A stretch of DNA of 64,000 bases from Litsea cubeba (lineage: Eukaryota > Streptophyta > Magnoliopsida > Laurales > Lauraceae). Numbering within the stretch: position 1 is the first letter of the stretch; each line of letters begins with the position of its first letter. The stretch is taken from positions 71,727,886-71,791,885 of the forward strand of contig CM022944.1 of NCBI GenBank assembly GCA_012931725.1, written 5' to 3'. Made by a program: the position numbers and the translations under genes. Below the pieces are notes generated by a model that saw only the letters and a program-made list of their open reading frames with translations, was not told the origin of the DNA and did not search any database. Shown in pieces: positions 62,550 to 64,000 of the stretch.

Positions 62550-64000
62550 ATGGCTTTCAAGTAAGTTCTCCTTTTTTTTTTTCAAGAAAACTCCATTGTA
62601 GGAAAAATAAAGTTCTTTTTTTTTGTTTCTTTCTTTTCTTTTCTTCTCTTTTTTTTTTCTTTTCCACGTGTTTGCCCCCCTTTTTTTTTCACACGGGTTT
62701 TTTTTTTTTTTTTGCTTTCTTTTCTTTTGTTTTTTTTTTTCATGTTTTTTTTTGTGGGCCGTACGGACAGATCCGTACGGATCTGGCCGTACGGCCACGT
62801 GGCCTGTGGGCCAGCCCTTTTATTTTTTTTTCTTTTTTTTTTCTTTCCCTCCCCCTTTTTTTTTGAGAAAGTTTCTTTTCTTTTCTTTTTTTTTTTTCTT
62901 TCTCTTTTTTTTTTTTTGAGAAAGTTTCTTTTCTTTTTTTTTTTTTTTTGCTTTCTCTTTTTTTTTTTGAGAAAGTTTCTTTCTTTTTTTTTTTGTTTTC
63001 TTTCTCTTTTTTTTTGGCCAAACCTAGATGTTCATGCATGCCTTTAATTTGTAAATTAAATTTGTAGCATGATGTGATAGCATACCTGAAAGTTTTCGCA
63101 AATTTGGGAATTTGGAGCTCGCAGTGATGTTGAGCCCTTCCTGATTTTGCGGAGACTTTGAGGTTTCGAAAGTTTGGAGTTTCGGAGCTCGCAGCGATGT
63201 TGAGCCCATCTTCAAGCTTTCTATTTCTTTCGGGATAGTTCCTTTTCTTCGGAATTGCCCCGTCATCATGTCAAAATTTCGCCAGATTTTTTTTTAGCGA
63301 GATTCTGTCATTTTGATGTTTGATCTTTTTCTTTTCCATCCTTTTTCAGGTGGTTCCTCTAGAGCGAACAAGGGTAAAGAGCCTGCTACAAGTGTACCTC
63401 GTCGATCTTCTAGATCTTCTAATCCGGCCGTTCAGCAGGCTTTTGAGAAGGTCCCAGTATGTTTGAAAGGAAATTTGGAAGAGTGCGACTCCCTCAACAG
63501 AGATGAGATGAGGCAGCGACTGATCGCTCTCAAGGGAGAGGAATTCTATAAGATCATGGTAAGCATTCGTCCATGGTGATGGAAGATCAGAGCATTTTGC
63601 CCAAGCCTACCTTCTTCTTTTGTGATGCAGTCCCTGATGACATGACATACCAGAGAGATGTTTTCAGTTTTCTTTCACAGCAGATGGTGAGAAGAAGACT
63701 GTTGCTACTCCGGTCGCGTTTGATCGCACCGTCTCGATTCTGAGCCTTACCCCCACACGTGCCCTAAGAGGGAAGATCCTCCAAGTTGGGTGAGAAGGAC
63801 AAATGTAATCAAGACCGGGGTTTTTGTTGGCGGTTCTCCTGGATTACGGAGAGGTCGGTCCTTGTTGACATGGACCTGTTGATGCCATCCAGCGGCTACC
63901 AGGGCTCTGATTATCCGTCGGTCGATTTGAGACCGGTGGGCCTTGGTATTTTCAGTGGTGACGGCAGCAATTGGATCAAGCCTTTTCGACTTCGAGGCCG
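62550..64000 (+). pseudogene. antisense plant-mobile-domain-like gene, copy E (5' part)
   Basis: Exon 1 is 62550-62561 and carries one extra T compared with A and C. The intron is 62562-63349 and contains the palindrome island (62755-62815). Exon 2 runs from 63350 to beyond the window. It loses one G at about 63576 (frame change), and further small indels follow. It preserves Trp where copy A has a stop (at about 63973) and the T whose loss shifts the frame in A, so it helps identify the breaks in A. Confidence 0.7.

Larger units (their letters stand above)
50159..64000 (-). mobile_element. Tat-lineage element copy C (A family), interrupted by D and E
   Basis: In element orientation (right to left): pol fragment (58038-56090), non-coding tail (56089-55076), truncated opposite-strand gene (53969-55075), its upstream region and 3' LTR (52850-50159). 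RT, gag and the 5' LTR lie beyond the insertion of D/E, to the right of the window. The left 5-bp flank is AACAT. Confidence 0.85.
58784..64000 (-). mobile_element. Tat-lineage element copy E (A family, 3' part)
   Basis: 3' LTR 58784-61403, polypurine tract, upstream region and the start of the opposite-strand gene. Pol and the 5' LTR lie right of the window. Left flank GAAGG (58779-58783). It is inserted into fragment D. Confidence 0.85.

Overview
The window is intergenic DNA of a large, repeat-rich flowering-plant genome. I found no host gene, tRNA, rRNA, bacterial gene or CRISPR array. Everything assignable is LTR retrotransposon, and most insertions can be delimited by TG...CA ends and 5-bp target-site duplications (TSDs). 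The species cannot be named from the sequence.

Layout. (1) 1-12078: 3' part of a Ty3/gypsy Tat-lineage element (copy A, plus strand): degenerate RNase H, second RNase H and integrase, a long non-coding tail, a spliced gene on the opposite strand (8472-3807), and a 2.4-kb 3' LTR (9648-12078). A sits in the 5' LTR of (2). (2) 12079-46491: a Sirevirus-like Ty1/copia element (S) with coiled-coil gag remnants, no pol, multiple polypurine-like motifs and a 3' LTR at 44697-46491. Nested in S are: a copia element K (12666-24943, TSD ATAAA), whose 3' LTR carries a solo LTR of the A family (B, 21885-24505, TSD CACAC); an inverted solo Sirevirus LTR (28491-41945, TSD GATTG) split by a full-length Tat-type element F (28793-40257, TSD GCAAT, LTRs apparently identical); and a solo copia LTR (42394-44056, TSD CCTAT/CCTAC). 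(3) 46492-50158: unassigned DNA split by a 3.1-kb solo LTR (46921-50008, TSD GGGGC). (4) 50159-64000: a minus-strand A-family copy C, interrupted in pol by a plus-strand LTR fragment D (58039-58783), itself interrupted by another minus-strand copy E (58784 to beyond the window).

Biology. The most interesting signal is that both Tat-type families, whose LTRs look unrelated, carry an intron-containing gene antisense to gag-pol, between pol and the 3' LTR, each with its own TATA box. In the A family it resembles a plant-mobile-domain protein and starts with an 11-nt coding exon. In F it is an intact three-exon gene resembling the Transposase_28 / 'putative gypsy type transposon' family. F is also notable because its integrase region is absent and the place is occupied by a nine-copy 74-bp tandem array, yet its LTRs look identical, which suggests recent mobilisation in trans.
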